Assembly: GCA_900762325.1 (NCBI GenBank) | Contig: CAAFGG010000046.1 | Location: forward strand, 1-64,000 | Length of the DNA stretch: 64,000 bases | Direction: 5' to 3' | Origin: an uncultured Collinsella sp. | GTDB lineage: Bacteria; Actinomycetota; Coriobacteriia; Coriobacteriales; Coriobacteriaceae | In this document: piece after piece, positions 42,660 to 50,939 of the stretch | Numbering within the stretch: position 1 is the stretch's first letter | Layout: each line of letters begins with the position of its first letter | Program-made: the position numbers and the translations under genes | Notes under the pieces: generated by a model | What the model was told of the DNA's origin: nothing | Seen by the model: the letters and a program-made list of their open reading frames with translations, nothing else | The model's database searches: none

Positions 42660-43514
42660 CTACTTGAGTCCGGGCAGGCGGGTGTAGGGGAACGAGCGCT
42701 CTAGGAACTCGGAGCAGCGGGCGTAATCTTTGGCAAAGTAGCTGCTATAGAGCGAATCGAGTACGTATTGCACGGCGATATGGCTGGCGAACTGCGTGAT
42801 GCGGCGCGTCATGCTCTCGTGGTCGCTTACCGTGAGATAGGCGGCAAAGCCGGGGTGAATGCGGGCACAGTACGGCGTGCCGATGACGATGACCGGGACA
42901 TGTCGACTGCTAAGGATCGGCAAGATCTCCTTGAGGTTGGGGGCAAGGCCGCTGTAGGAGATGATGATTGCCACATGGTCGGGACCCGAGGCGAGCGCCG
43001 TGCGCACCTGCGCCTCGACGCTGTCGTGGCACGTCGCGCTTTTGCCGGCGGAAAGCAGGCGATCGCGGAACATTCCCGCTGGATACAGGTTATGCGAGCC
43101 CGTGTAGATGTCCACGGTGCCGGCGCGCATGATGAGCTTGGCGGCGTGGTCGAGCTGTGCAGGGTCGAGCAGCTCCTGCGTTTCGGCCAAGGTGGTCTGG
43201 TAGAGCCCCTCCATGCGCTCCATCACCTGCGCAGGGGTGGAGGTGGCATCGAAGGGAAAGTTGATGTCCACGTCGCGCCGGTTGCCCGCCTCGGTCGCCT
43301 GGCGGATGAGCTCGACCTTGAGGTCTTTGAATCCCTTGAGGCCGAGCTTTTTGCAAAAGCGGTGCACGCTCGCGACCGAAACGTTGGCGCACGCGGCAAA
43401 TTCCTTAATGGAAAGCCCGCGCACATCCTCGCCCATGGCGAGGGCCGTTCGCCCAAGTTGTTGCTCGGTGGGGGTGAGGCTTTTGCCCTGCGTGATCTTT
43501 CGCCTGATATCCAT
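42660..43514 (-). CDS. RpiR-family regulator with SIS domain
   Basis: Regulator of 284 aa. The N-terminal HTH_6 domain lies at about 1-75 (LSIKEFAACANVSVASVHRF). A SIS sugar-phosphate-binding domain follows at about 115-250 (DIYTGSHNLYPAGMF, AIIISYSGLAPNLKEILPIL). It probably responds to a phosphosugar. Its nearest genes are the GH106-like enzyme on the same strand upstream and the AraC/GH1 pair beyond, so control of glycoside use is plausible. The start codon is followed closely by MDIRRKITQGKSLT; no strong ribosome site is seen. Confidence 0.87.
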   Translation of the reverse strand: MDIRRKITQGKSLTPTEQQLGRTALAMGEDVRGLSIKEFAACANVSVASVHRFCKKLGLKGFKDLKVELIRQATEAGNRRDVDINFPFDATSTPAQVMERMEGLYQTTLAETQELLDPAQLDHAAKLIMRAGTVDIYTGSHNLYPAGMFRDRLLSAGKSATCHDSVEAQVRTALASGPDHVAIIISYSGLAPNLKEILPILSSRHVPVIVIGTPYCARIHPGFAAYLTVSDHESMTRRITQFASHIAVQYVLDSLYSSYFAKDYARCSEFLERSFPYTRLPGLK

Positions 43515-43578
43515 ATGGCTCCTATGCGTTTGCGTCGCGATAAACCAATCATAGCGATAAATAAAACGTTCAGCTTGG

Positions 43579-43650
43579 CTGGGAGTTTTGGTCCGCCGGT
43601 CTATGAACGACGGACCGCTCGACGCTGCGCGGGCTCAACATAGGGCGTGC
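43579..43650. other. Partial copy (F3) of the 14-mer element
   Basis: A hairpin GGTCCG/CGGACC (43590-43616) is followed by GCTC and the 14-mer GACGCTGCGCGGGC (43621-43634), as in copies F1 and F2. The GACCAGAAGGTC hairpin is missing. It lies between two minus-strand genes, and GCCCGAG/CTCGGGC near 43655-43677 may be a terminator hairpin for the GH106-like gene. Confidence 0.5.
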
Positions 43651-43678
43651 CCTGCCCGAGTTGTTTGCGCTCGGGCTG

Positions 43679-46270
43679 CTATCCGAGCACGCGTACGGGC
43701 CCCAAGAGGCCGCTGGGATCGGAGGGCTCGGTCATGCCGAACATGTCGGGGACGGCGTGGTCGAGGGTGTTGATGATATCGATCGTAAGCGCGTGCTCGC
43801 CGGCTAAAAGTGCGGCGGCCTCAAAGCGGTAAGGCGGACAGATGCGGGTGCCGAGGGATTTGCCGTCGAGGGTGACGGTTGCGGTCTCAAAGACCTCGCC
43901 AAGGTCGATGACGGTGCGGGTGGCCGCTTCGCCCAGGACAAAGGAGGCCCGGTAGCGGAATGTGCCGGCCTTGCCGGGGAACTCGGCCGAGGAAAGGTCG
44001 TGCAGGTCTGCAAGCTCAACAGACTCGCCAAAGGCATCGGTGCCAGGGGCAGAGAAGGCAACCGCCCAGGGCCCGTCGACGCATGTGGCTTCGTCTTCGG
44101 CGGTTGCCACAGCAACGGAACCTGTAGCCCCAAGGACCACGATGCAGCTCTCGTAGGGAGCCAGCTCGAGCGTGCCGTCAAAGGCGGCGGGCTCGGTGCC
44201 GTTGAGCAGGTCGAGGCGCGCGCCTGCAACGGGTGTGCCGTCGGCAAGCGCAATCTGAGTGGAGATACCCTGCTTGGGATGCTCGTTGACGAGCATCAGA
44301 TAGCTCTCGCCCGCCCGCTCGTAGCGCAGTGCGCGCAGCCAGGGCTGGGGCTCGGCGCAAACCACGGTCTGCATGCCGGTATTGGCAAGTGTGTCTGCGA
44401 GCTCGGTGGTCGCCAGGAGCTTGATGTCGGCGACCGCGGCTGCATCCAGGGAGGCAAAGCCCTCGCGGCCTGCAGTGTCACCGTCGTAGCGCTTGTTCGG
44501 CAACTCATCCAGCGCGTACACGGCAACACCTGCGGCTGCGGCACGCGCGGCAAAGTCGAGCACGGCTCCGCCGACAAACTCGGCTCCGGGCATCACCAGG
44601 CAGCGGTATGCCTGGCCGTTCACGCTAAAGCCGCTACCGTCTGCGGCAATTTCAACGGCATAGCGCCCTGCGTCCTCAAATGCCTCTGCCGGCACGATGT
44701 CAAAGTCGACCTGCGCGCGCAAAAGCTCGGAGGCGGCATGCTGCATAAAGTTCGCCTCGCCTGCCCACTCGGCGTCCGCATGGTAGAGAAGCGCCACCGG
44801 GGTCGTTGCGCGCCCGCCGCTCAGCAGGCTCGCCGTACGGTTCATGTAGCTCATGAGCTGCCCAAAGTGTGCAAACTGGGGGTTTTGGCCATGCGCATAG
44901 AAATGCGGCGAGCAGTCCCAGTCGGGGAAGGCGGCCATGCTAAAGGCATGCGGCACAAACCAATTGACGCCGCGCACCAAAAAATGATCGGCGATCCACT
45001 TCATCTCGCGTAGGCCTTCGTGCCATCCAAATGCGCCAAAGACCTCGGCCATGCAGCGCCCCTGCTTTTTGGGGTCGAGGTGTGCTGCCGAGGAGCCCAG
45101 CTTGGGCAGCACGTAGTTATAGAACTCGAGGTTCCACACGCCGCGTCCGTAGCTGTGAAGGCCGCGGTCCATGCCGGGTACCAGCTGGTTGATCACGATG
45201 TCGACGCCCGCCATGTCCTGACCGCCCACGGCGCGGAAGTAGTGCCCGGCGCCCACGCCCAGGCGCGCGTGGCAGTCCTTGTCCTCGATAACGTGGCCGA
45301 TGTACTGCACGCCGCGCGCGCGGCACCAGTCTCCGAGCTGGTCGCAGAAGCACTCCTTATAGAGGGTGCTCGCGATGTCCATATAGACGTGGCGTACGTG
45401 CGCGCCGGCCGGCTCGCGGTCCCACAAGTGCGGGAGCTCGGCCAGGTAGCGCTCGCCCAGTGCCGCGCGTAGGCGACGCTCAAGCTCGGCCGACCAGGGT
45501 AGGGGCGCGGTGGCCTTGCCGATGAGCGTGTCCGAGATGCCATCGGGGCCCGTGGTGCCCTTCTCGTTGGCAAATCCGGGCTCATCGGAGAAAAAGCCTA
45601 GGATCGTCTTGCCAAACTCATCGCCCAGATGCTCAAAATGCGGCTCGTAGACAGCATCGATGAGCTGCGCCACCGAGGCGCGGTCGACCATATTGATGTA
45701 GTCCTCGTTGTAGGAGGTCTTGCCGCTCGTGAACATCACGCATGCCTGCGTGAGGCCCGCAGGTGCATCGAAGACCAGGCGGCTGGGGTTGCCGTCTGCA
45801 TCGTCGATTGCTCGGTAAGCGACGTCGACGGGGCTGCCGTCCTGCATAAATGTCACGCCGTGGAAGCGCTCCGTTTTGTCGAGCATGTTGGCGAGCGCGA
45901 TGCTCGCGGCGGATGTGGGGCCCACGATGTCGAACGTGCGGTGCGTGAGCACGATCTTGCGGAGCTCGGGCACGGCCTCCTTGACGGCGCCGTTGGCAAA
46001 GCCCGTGGGGAAGTGCGCGTCGTCCAAGATCCAGAGCTTAAGGCCTAGCTGCCTGCACTCGTCAATGACAAAGCGCAAGTCGCGCCACCAGTCCTCGCCG
46101 CAAAAATCGGGGTGTGGGCGGCTTTCGAGACAGACCTCGTGGATGTCGGCGCCGGCGATCTTTTCCAGATACTCGGCAATGGTCTTATGGCTCTCGCCCT
46201 TCATCCACAAAAACGGAAGCACATGGTTGTCGTATGTACCCTCGAGCACCTGCTGATGGTGCGCGGTCAT
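43679..46270 (-). CDS. GH106-like glycoside hydrolase (candidate α-L-rhamnosidase)
   Basis: Large enzyme of 863 aa without signal peptide. The N-terminal catalytic barrel (about 25-450) begins LPFLWMKGESHKTIAEYLEK and includes ETRP-like HEVCLESRPHPDF, LWILDDAHFPTGF and GFFSDEPGF. A glutamine-amidotransferase-like middle domain and a C-terminal galactose-binding-like sandwich follow. This order matches the GH106/PF17132 group, whose characterised members are α-L-rhamnosidases. ATG 46270 follows AAGGAGGATCC. A frame extending further upstream crosses the AraC start and is rejected. It is divergent from the AraC regulator, probably its controller. Substrate is inferred from family only. Confidence 0.68.
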   Translation of the reverse strand: MTAHHQQVLEGTYDNHVLPFLWMKGESHKTIAEYLEKIAGADIHEVCLESRPHPDFCGEDWWRDLRFVIDECRQLGLKLWILDDAHFPTGFANGAVKEAVPELRKIVLTHRTFDIVGPTSAASIALANMLDKTERFHGVTFMQDGSPVDVAYRAIDDADGNPSRLVFDAPAGLTQACVMFTSGKTSYNEDYINMVDRASVAQLIDAVYEPHFEHLGDEFGKTILGFFSDEPGFANEKGTTGPDGISDTLIGKATAPLPWSAELERRLRAALGERYLAELPHLWDREPAGAHVRHVYMDIASTLYKECFCDQLGDWCRARGVQYIGHVIEDKDCHARLGVGAGHYFRAVGGQDMAGVDIVINQLVPGMDRGLHSYGRGVWNLEFYNYVLPKLGSSAAHLDPKKQGRCMAEVFGAFGWHEGLREMKWIADHFLVRGVNWFVPHAFSMAAFPDWDCSPHFYAHGQNPQFAHFGQLMSYMNRTASLLSGGRATTPVALLYHADAEWAGEANFMQHAASELLRAQVDFDIVPAEAFEDAGRYAVEIAADGSGFSVNGQAYRCLVMPGAEFVGGAVLDFAARAAAAGVAVYALDELPNKRYDGDTAGREGFASLDAAAVADIKLLATTELADTLANTGMQTVVCAEPQPWLRALRYERAGESYLMLVNEHPKQGISTQIALADGTPVAGARLDLLNGTEPAAFDGTLELAPYESCIVVLGATGSVAVATAEDEATCVDGPWAVAFSAPGTDAFGESVELADLHDLSSAEFPGKAGTFRYRASFVLGEAATRTVIDLGEVFETATVTLDGKSLGTRICPPYRFEAAALLAGEHALTIDIINTLDHAVPDMFGMTEPSDPSGLLGPVRVLG

Positions 46271-46384
46271 GGATCCTCCTTGGCTCGATCGATCTGCTGC
46301 ATAGCACAGATTATGGACGCGTCGGCGCGTTCTGCTAATATCTGAATCACGACGAACTATGACCAAATCAACGATTGGCAAGCC

Positions 46385-47377
46385 ATGGAGATCGACGAGC
46401 TCGAGCGTAGGCTCAGCGAACTGAGCGCCAGTGAGACCACTTATAAAGACGGCATGGCATTTGATTGGTCGATTATGACCGAGCATGTCGAAATCGACGG
46501 ATGCCCAGTGCGCAAGATTGGGCAGCCAGGGTTTGCCTATGCCCAGCCCGGCATGCCGCGTGGCCTGACGATAAGGAAAAACTCGCGCTTTAATGCAGTT
46601 CCCGAGCACGTGCATGATTACGTGGAGATGAGCTATGTGTATCGCGGGCGCTGCCCGCAGACGGTGGCGGGGGAGAGGCTCGAGTTGCGCCGCAACGAGG
46701 TGCTTTTGCTCGACGCCCTTTGCCCTCATGCCGTGGCGGCGCTCGGCGAGGACGACATCATGCTGAGCATGACCGTTTCACGCTCTTTTTTGCGCCGGAG
46801 TCTCGAGTCGAGCCTCTCGCGCGAGAGTGCGGTCTCGCGGTTTTTGTTCAACGCGCTCAACAGCGAGACGGACCATCGGGGCCATGTCCGTTTTTACTGC
46901 GGCGAGAGCCGTCGGATTCGGCGCTACATGCAGGAGATGCTCTGCGAGCTGTACGACCCGAGCCCCAACGGTCCCGAGATCGTCTTGCGTCTGTTTCAGC
47001 TGTTTTTGGCCGAGCTCATGGATTGCTACGAGCGCGAGCTGGTGCGCGGCGCGGCGGACGGCGCGGCGGGTCCCACTGCCCTGGTGACGGGAATGCTCGG
47101 CTATATCGATCGCGAATTCGCCGCGTGCTCCCTCGAGGGGATGGCGGCGGAGTTTGGCTTGAGCCCTAATTATGCGACGGCGCTCCTCAAGCGGCATGTG
47201 GGCAAGACCTTTAGGCAGCTTGTGCAGGAGCGACGCCTGGTACGTGCGGCCGAGCTTCTGCGCGGCGGCGCCACGGCCGGGGCGGCTGCGCATGCGGTGG
47301 GCTATGAAAACATGAGCTTCTTCTACCGTAAGTTTCACGACAAGTATGGCTGCACCCCCGCGGCATACCGCCGGTAA
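46385..47377 (+). CDS. AraC-family transcriptional regulator
   Basis: Regulator of 330 aa. An N-terminal cupin sensor covers about 50-140 (HVHDYVEMSYVYRG). The C-terminal double HTH covers about 230-330 (AEFGLSPNYATALLKRHVGK, then AAAHAVGYENMSFFYRKFHD). It is likely a sugar-responsive activator of the divergent GH106-like gene 115 bp away and perhaps of the GH1 gene downstream. The ATG start lacks a good ribosome site. The second helix signature is complete. Confidence 0.9.
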   Translation: MEIDELERRLSELSASETTYKDGMAFDWSIMTEHVEIDGCPVRKIGQPGFAYAQPGMPRGLTIRKNSRFNAVPEHVHDYVEMSYVYRGRCPQTVAGERLELRRNEVLLLDALCPHAVAALGEDDIMLSMTVSRSFLRRSLESSLSRESAVSRFLFNALNSETDHRGHVRFYCGESRRIRRYMQEMLCELYDPSPNGPEIVLRLFQLFLAELMDCYERELVRGAADGAAGPTALVTGMLGYIDREFAACSLEGMAAEFGLSPNYATALLKRHVGKTFRQLVQERRLVRAAELLRGGATAGAAAHAVGYENMSFFYRKFHDKYGCTPAAYRR

Positions 47378-47406
47378 GCGCGGGGCGGATCGTCTTCGCT
47401 CCTTCG

Positions 47407-47466
47407 GTGTCAAAAAGTTTCAGCTGCAGCGCTGTTGCAGCGCGCGTCTGCGAAAAGAAGTGTCGG
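47407..47466 (+). promoter_or_regulatory. Conserved hairpin leader of GH1 gene, copy 2
   Basis: The flanks GTGTCAAAAAGTTTCAG and TGCGAAAAGAAGTGTCGG match those at 13579-13639. The central stem is GCGCTG (47429-47434) with CAGCGC (47438-47443), a different sequence with the same 6-bp length. It lies 79 nt before the GH1 start codon; copy 1 lies 81 nt before its gene. Confidence 0.55.
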
Positions 47467-47544
47467 GTTTGGCACCCCTGCCCCTGCCTGTCGCGTGCGT
47501 GGGCGATACTCGGCCTATCGACCCGCAATGCAAAGGAGATGCTC

Positions 47545-48993
47545 ATGGCAAACATCAAGTTCCCCGAGGGTTTCTATTGGGGCGGCGCCACGGCCGCCAA
47601 TCAGTTTGAGGGCGCTTGGAACGTTGACGGCCGCGGTCCGTCGGTCGACGACCACTTCTTGGGTGGCAGCTACAAGGAGCCGCGCCAGATTACGATCGAC
47701 ATCGACCCTAATCGCTTCTACCCCAACCATGACGGTATCGACTTTTACCATCACTACGAGGAGGACATCGCGCTGTTCGCCGAGATGGGCTTTACCATGT
47801 TCCGCATGTCCATCTCTTGGAGCCGCATCTTCCCCAACGGTGACGACGCCGAGCCCAACGAGGCCGGCCTCGCCTTCTACGACCGCGTCTTCGACTGCCT
47901 GCGCGCTCACAATATCGAGCCGCTCGTGACCCTGTCGCACTACGAGATGCCCTATCACCTGGTCGAGAAATACAACGGCTGGGCGAGCCGCGAGCTCATC
48001 GGCTTCTTTGAGAAGTACTGCCAGACCGTCTTCGACCGCTATCAGGACAAGGTCAAGTTCTGGCTCACCTTCAACGAGATCAACTGCGGCACTCAGGACA
48101 TGGGCAACCTCTTTGAGACCAGCATGATTCAGGGCTTTGAGGGCCCGGCTTCGGCGGTCCATGCTACGCCGCAGGCTCGTATGCAGGCGCTGCATCACCA
48201 GTTTGTCGCCAGCGGCCGCGTCGTACGCTATGCCCACGAGCATTACCCGCAGTTTAAGATGGGCAACATGGACTGCTTCATCCTCTCCTATGCCGCCACG
48301 TGCGATCCGGCCGACGTGTTCGCCGCGCAGCAGGAGATGAATACCATGAACTGGTACTGCTCCGACGTGCAGGTGCGCGGCAAGTACCCGTTCTATGCCA
48401 AGCGCTTCTGGGCCGAGAACGATGTCGAGCTCGTGATGGAGGACGGCGACCTGCAGGATATCGCCGACGGCAAGGTCGATTTCTACACCTTTAGCTACTA
48501 CATGTCCGGCACTGTGGGCACCCACAAGGATCACGAGATGACCGAGGGCAACATGACCTTTGGCGGCAAGAATCCCTATCTGGAGTCCACCGACTGGGGC
48601 TGGCAGATCGATCCGCTGGGTCTGCGCATCGCCCTCAACGAGATTTACGCCCGCTACGAGATTCCGCTGATGGTGGTCGAGAATGGCATGGGCGCCTACG
48701 ATGAGGTCGAGGAGGACGGCTCCATCCACGACCCGTATCGTATCGCCTACTTGCAGAGCCACGTCAAGGCCATGGGCGAGGCCATTGCCGACGGCGTCGA
48801 CCTGATCGCCTACACCTGGTGGGGTCCCATCGACCTGGTTTCCGCCGGCACCGGCGAGATGCGCAAGCGCTACGGCTTTATCCACGTCGATAAGTACGAC
48901 GACGGCACCGGTACCTACGAGCGACGCCGCAAGGACAGCTTCTACGCCTACCAGAAGATCATCAAGTCCAACGGTGCCGAGGGCCTGGATTAA
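47545..48993 (+). CDS. GH1 6-phospho-β-glucosidase
   Basis: Cytoplasmic glycosidase of 482 aa. The acid/base is E178 in LTFNEIN and the nucleophile lies in VVENGMG (about residue 378). The tail ERRRKDSFYAYQKII is of the 6-phospho type. It is the most divergent of the three GH1 enzymes here. AAAGGAGA precedes the ATG. A conserved leader lies upstream and the PTS EIIA gene lies 140 bp downstream. Following an AraC gene and a rhamnosidase-like gene, it may finish breakdown of a rhamnosyl-glucoside after import. Confidence 0.9.
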   Translation: MANIKFPEGFYWGGATAANQFEGAWNVDGRGPSVDDHFLGGSYKEPRQITIDIDPNRFYPNHDGIDFYHHYEEDIALFAEMGFTMFRMSISWSRIFPNGDDAEPNEAGLAFYDRVFDCLRAHNIEPLVTLSHYEMPYHLVEKYNGWASRELIGFFEKYCQTVFDRYQDKVKFWLTFNEINCGTQDMGNLFETSMIQGFEGPASAVHATPQARMQALHHQFVASGRVVRYAHEHYPQFKMGNMDCFILSYAATCDPADVFAAQQEMNTMNWYCSDVQVRGKYPFYAKRFWAENDVELVMEDGDLQDIADGKVDFYTFSYYMSGTVGTHKDHEMTEGNMTFGGKNPYLESTDWGWQIDPLGLRIALNEIYARYEIPLMVVENGMGAYDEVEEDGSIHDPYRIAYLQSHVKAMGEAIADGVDLIAYTWWGPIDLVSAGTGEMRKRYGFIHVDKYDDGTGTYERRRKDSFYAYQKIIKSNGAEGLD

Positions 48994-49133
48994 TCGACAA
49001 TATGAGTGCCACCGGGGAAAAGCGTTGGGATGGGCTCGCGATTCGAGTCCCCACCTTAGCATTTGAACCATTTGGCACTATAATCACCATAGGCATGCGC
49101 ACAACGTTGCGCTTAATCAAGAGGAGAAAACGT

Positions 49134-49670
49134 ATGGGTCTGTTTGACATGTTCAAGAAGAAGGCTGAGCCCGCGACTGCCGCTGCTCCGTCCTCCATCT
49201 CTGCTTCTGCCGGCGCCGACGTGCTGTGCTCGCCCGTCAAGGGCAAGGTCATCAAGATGGCCGACGTGCCCGATCCCGTCTTTGGTGGCGAGGTTCTGGG
49301 CAAGGGCTGCGCCGTGTGGCCCGAGGACGATCTGGTCTACGCTCCCTGCGACGGCAAGGTGACCGTCACCATGGGCCACGCCGTGGGTCTGCAGTCCGAT
49401 AGCGGCATCGAGGTTCTGGTGCATGTTGGCGTCGATACCGTCAACATGAACGGCGATGGCTTCGAGGGCTTCGTCAAGGCCGACGACGTCGTAAAGGCTG
49501 GCCAGCCCATGCTCAAGATCGACCGCGCCAAGATCGCCGCTGCCGGCTACAAGGACTGCGTCGTCGTTGCTGTGTCCAACACCGCCGAGTTTGCCGATGT
49601 CGAACTCGCCGTCGAGGCCGACTCCGCTGTCGCCGCCGGTGACGCCATCGTTAAGGTCGTCCGCAAGTAA
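49134..49670 (+). CDS. PTS EIIA component, glucose/β-glucoside (Crr) type
   Basis: Small cytoplasmic phosphocarrier of 178 aa. An N-terminal ~25-residue Ala-rich extension precedes the EIIA barrel. The phosphorylated histidine is H97 in VLVHVGVDTV, with partner H82 in GHAVGL. It relays phosphate from HPr to EIIB domains. Neither EIIBC in the window (2742, 27626) has an EIIA domain, so this gene is the best candidate donor for both. AGAGGAGAAAA precedes the ATG. A terminator follows. It may also be a regulatory EIIA for catabolite control. Confidence 0.9.
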   Translation: MGLFDMFKKKAEPATAAAPSSISASAGADVLCSPVKGKVIKMADVPDPVFGGEVLGKGCAVWPEDDLVYAPCDGKVTVTMGHAVGLQSDSGIEVLVHVGVDTVNMNGDGFEGFVKADDVVKAGQPMLKIDRAKIAAAGYKDCVVVAVSNTAEFADVELAVEADSAVAAGDAIVKVVRK

Positions 49671-49693
49671 ACTGCGGCATCCAAAGGATGTGC

Positions 49694-49726
49694 AAAGGTG
49701 GTCGGGTTTTCCGGCCACCTTTTTTA
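49694..49726 (+). terminator. Intrinsic terminator after EIIA
   Basis: AAGGTGG and CCACCTT pair around a GC-containing loop, followed by TTTTTT. Confidence 0.8.
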
Positions 49727-49906
49727 TTGCACCGCGGGGAAGCGTTTTATTGCACGTTGGGCGGGCTTGCAAACCGTTCGGACGCTAAAACGAACCGACC
49801 GCGCCTTCGCGTTGCCGAGGGTGTTCATAAGCGGATAGTATGGGCTTACTTATTACAACGTGCGCCGCGTCTGGGAAGCGCAGTGCCGCTCATTGGGAGG
49901 AACAAC

Positions 49907-50464
49907 ATGAAAAAGAAGCTGCTGCTTGCGCCCCTCATGGCCGTCTTGGTTGCATGCGTGGTCGTGCTTTCCGGTTGTGGAGGCCCTTCGATCGAGGAAC
50001 TCATCACCGAGGATCTTACGACTCAGTTTGACGAGGTCAAGAACGGTGGCGACGAGTTCCTTTCTGGTCTGGAGGAGGCTTCGGGCGACGAGTTCGAGCA
50101 GTTGGGTATCGATCCCAAGGAGTATGCCAAGACCTATCTCGAAGGCTTTGACTACGAGATCGGCGACGTGACGGTCGACGAGGACAAGGGTGTCGCGACC
50201 GCCGAGGTCTCCATCACCTGCAAGTCCATGAACAAGATCGTCGAGGACTTCTCCACCCAGTATCAGGAGAAGGTCGCCGCGCTTGATGCGGTTCCCTCCG
50301 ATGACGAGCTGTACAAGATGGCCGGTCAGGTTATGGTCGATGTGACCAAGGCCACCGAGCCCAGGAAGACCACGGTTATCTTCAAGTACACCTGCAACGA
50401 CGACGGCGAGTGGTCTGCCGACGACTCCGTCAACTCCGAGATGATGGATGCAATGCTGAGCTAG
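49907..50464 (+). CDS. Hypothetical lipoprotein (DUF5105-like)
   Basis: Lipoprotein of 185 aa. The Lys-rich start MKKKLLLAPLMAVLVACVVV and lipobox VLSGCGG predict membrane anchoring outside. The mature part is acidic and helical at first (IEELITEDLTTQFDEVKNG). An αβ domain with KYTCNDDGEW follows, as in DUF5105-type lipoproteins of Gram-positive bacteria, whose function is unknown to me. GGGAGGAAC precedes the ATG. It is followed by the F2 two-hairpin element. Confidence 0.7.
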   Translation: MKKKLLLAPLMAVLVACVVVLSGCGGPSIEELITEDLTTQFDEVKNGGDEFLSGLEEASGDEFEQLGIDPKEYAKTYLEGFDYEIGDVTVDEDKGVATAEVSITCKSMNKIVEDFSTQYQEKVAALDAVPSDDELYKMAGQVMVDVTKATEPRKTTVIFKYTCNDDGEWSADDSVNSEMMDAMLS

Positions 50465-50939
50465 TTTGTTGCGGCGTTTTACCAAACGCCGCAACTGCTC
50501 GACGCTGCGCGGGCACCAGAGCGACAACTTGTCATTCAAAGAGGACGGCATGACCAGAAGGTCTATGCCGTCCTCTTTTCATGCCAATTTGTTCGCTCTG
50601 GTGCCCGCTCGCTGTCCGTCCTCTACCTGCGGCGTTGCCATGGTAGTCATTGGGGCGGCACTTGGGGACGTTCCTTTTCTGCCGGCAGTTGGGGACACTC
50701 CTTGCGCCAGCGTTGCATCGAATGCTCGGGAAAATACGAGCCGGTATTTGGCCGAATAGCGGGTCGCGGTTTCCGGATGGGGTGGGTTGTGGAAAGTGCG
50801 ACCCGGAATATTGCTCTGAAACGGGATGCCGTTTCCCCGACAAGGCTCAACCGGAAAGCGCATCCCATTCTGGGGCGGCAAAACGGGATGCGCTTTCCGC
50901 GCGACAGAATCTATGCAGCCGTGTTGAGCGACAGCCCCG
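50465..50939. repeat. Two-hairpin element F2 and repeat region
   Basis: No gene. Element F2 (50469-50583) has hairpin 1 TTGCGGCGTTT/complement with loop TACC, then the 14-mer GACGCTGCGCGGGC (50501-50514). Hairpin 2 (AGAGGACGGCAT/ATGCCGTCCTCT, 50540-50576) encloses GACCAGAAGGTC and is followed by TTTT, a good terminator. Degenerate family C units follow (about 50645-50705). A hairpin CGGAAAGCGCATCCC (50852-50866) with its exact complement (50885-50899) lies after the HAD gene's stop, in its downstream region. Confidence 0.7.

Noticed and set aside
46271..46729. N-terminal extension of the GH106-like protein
   Set aside because: The extended frame crosses the divergent promoter and the AraC gene start; ATG 46270 has AAGGAGG upstream and begins the conserved part.
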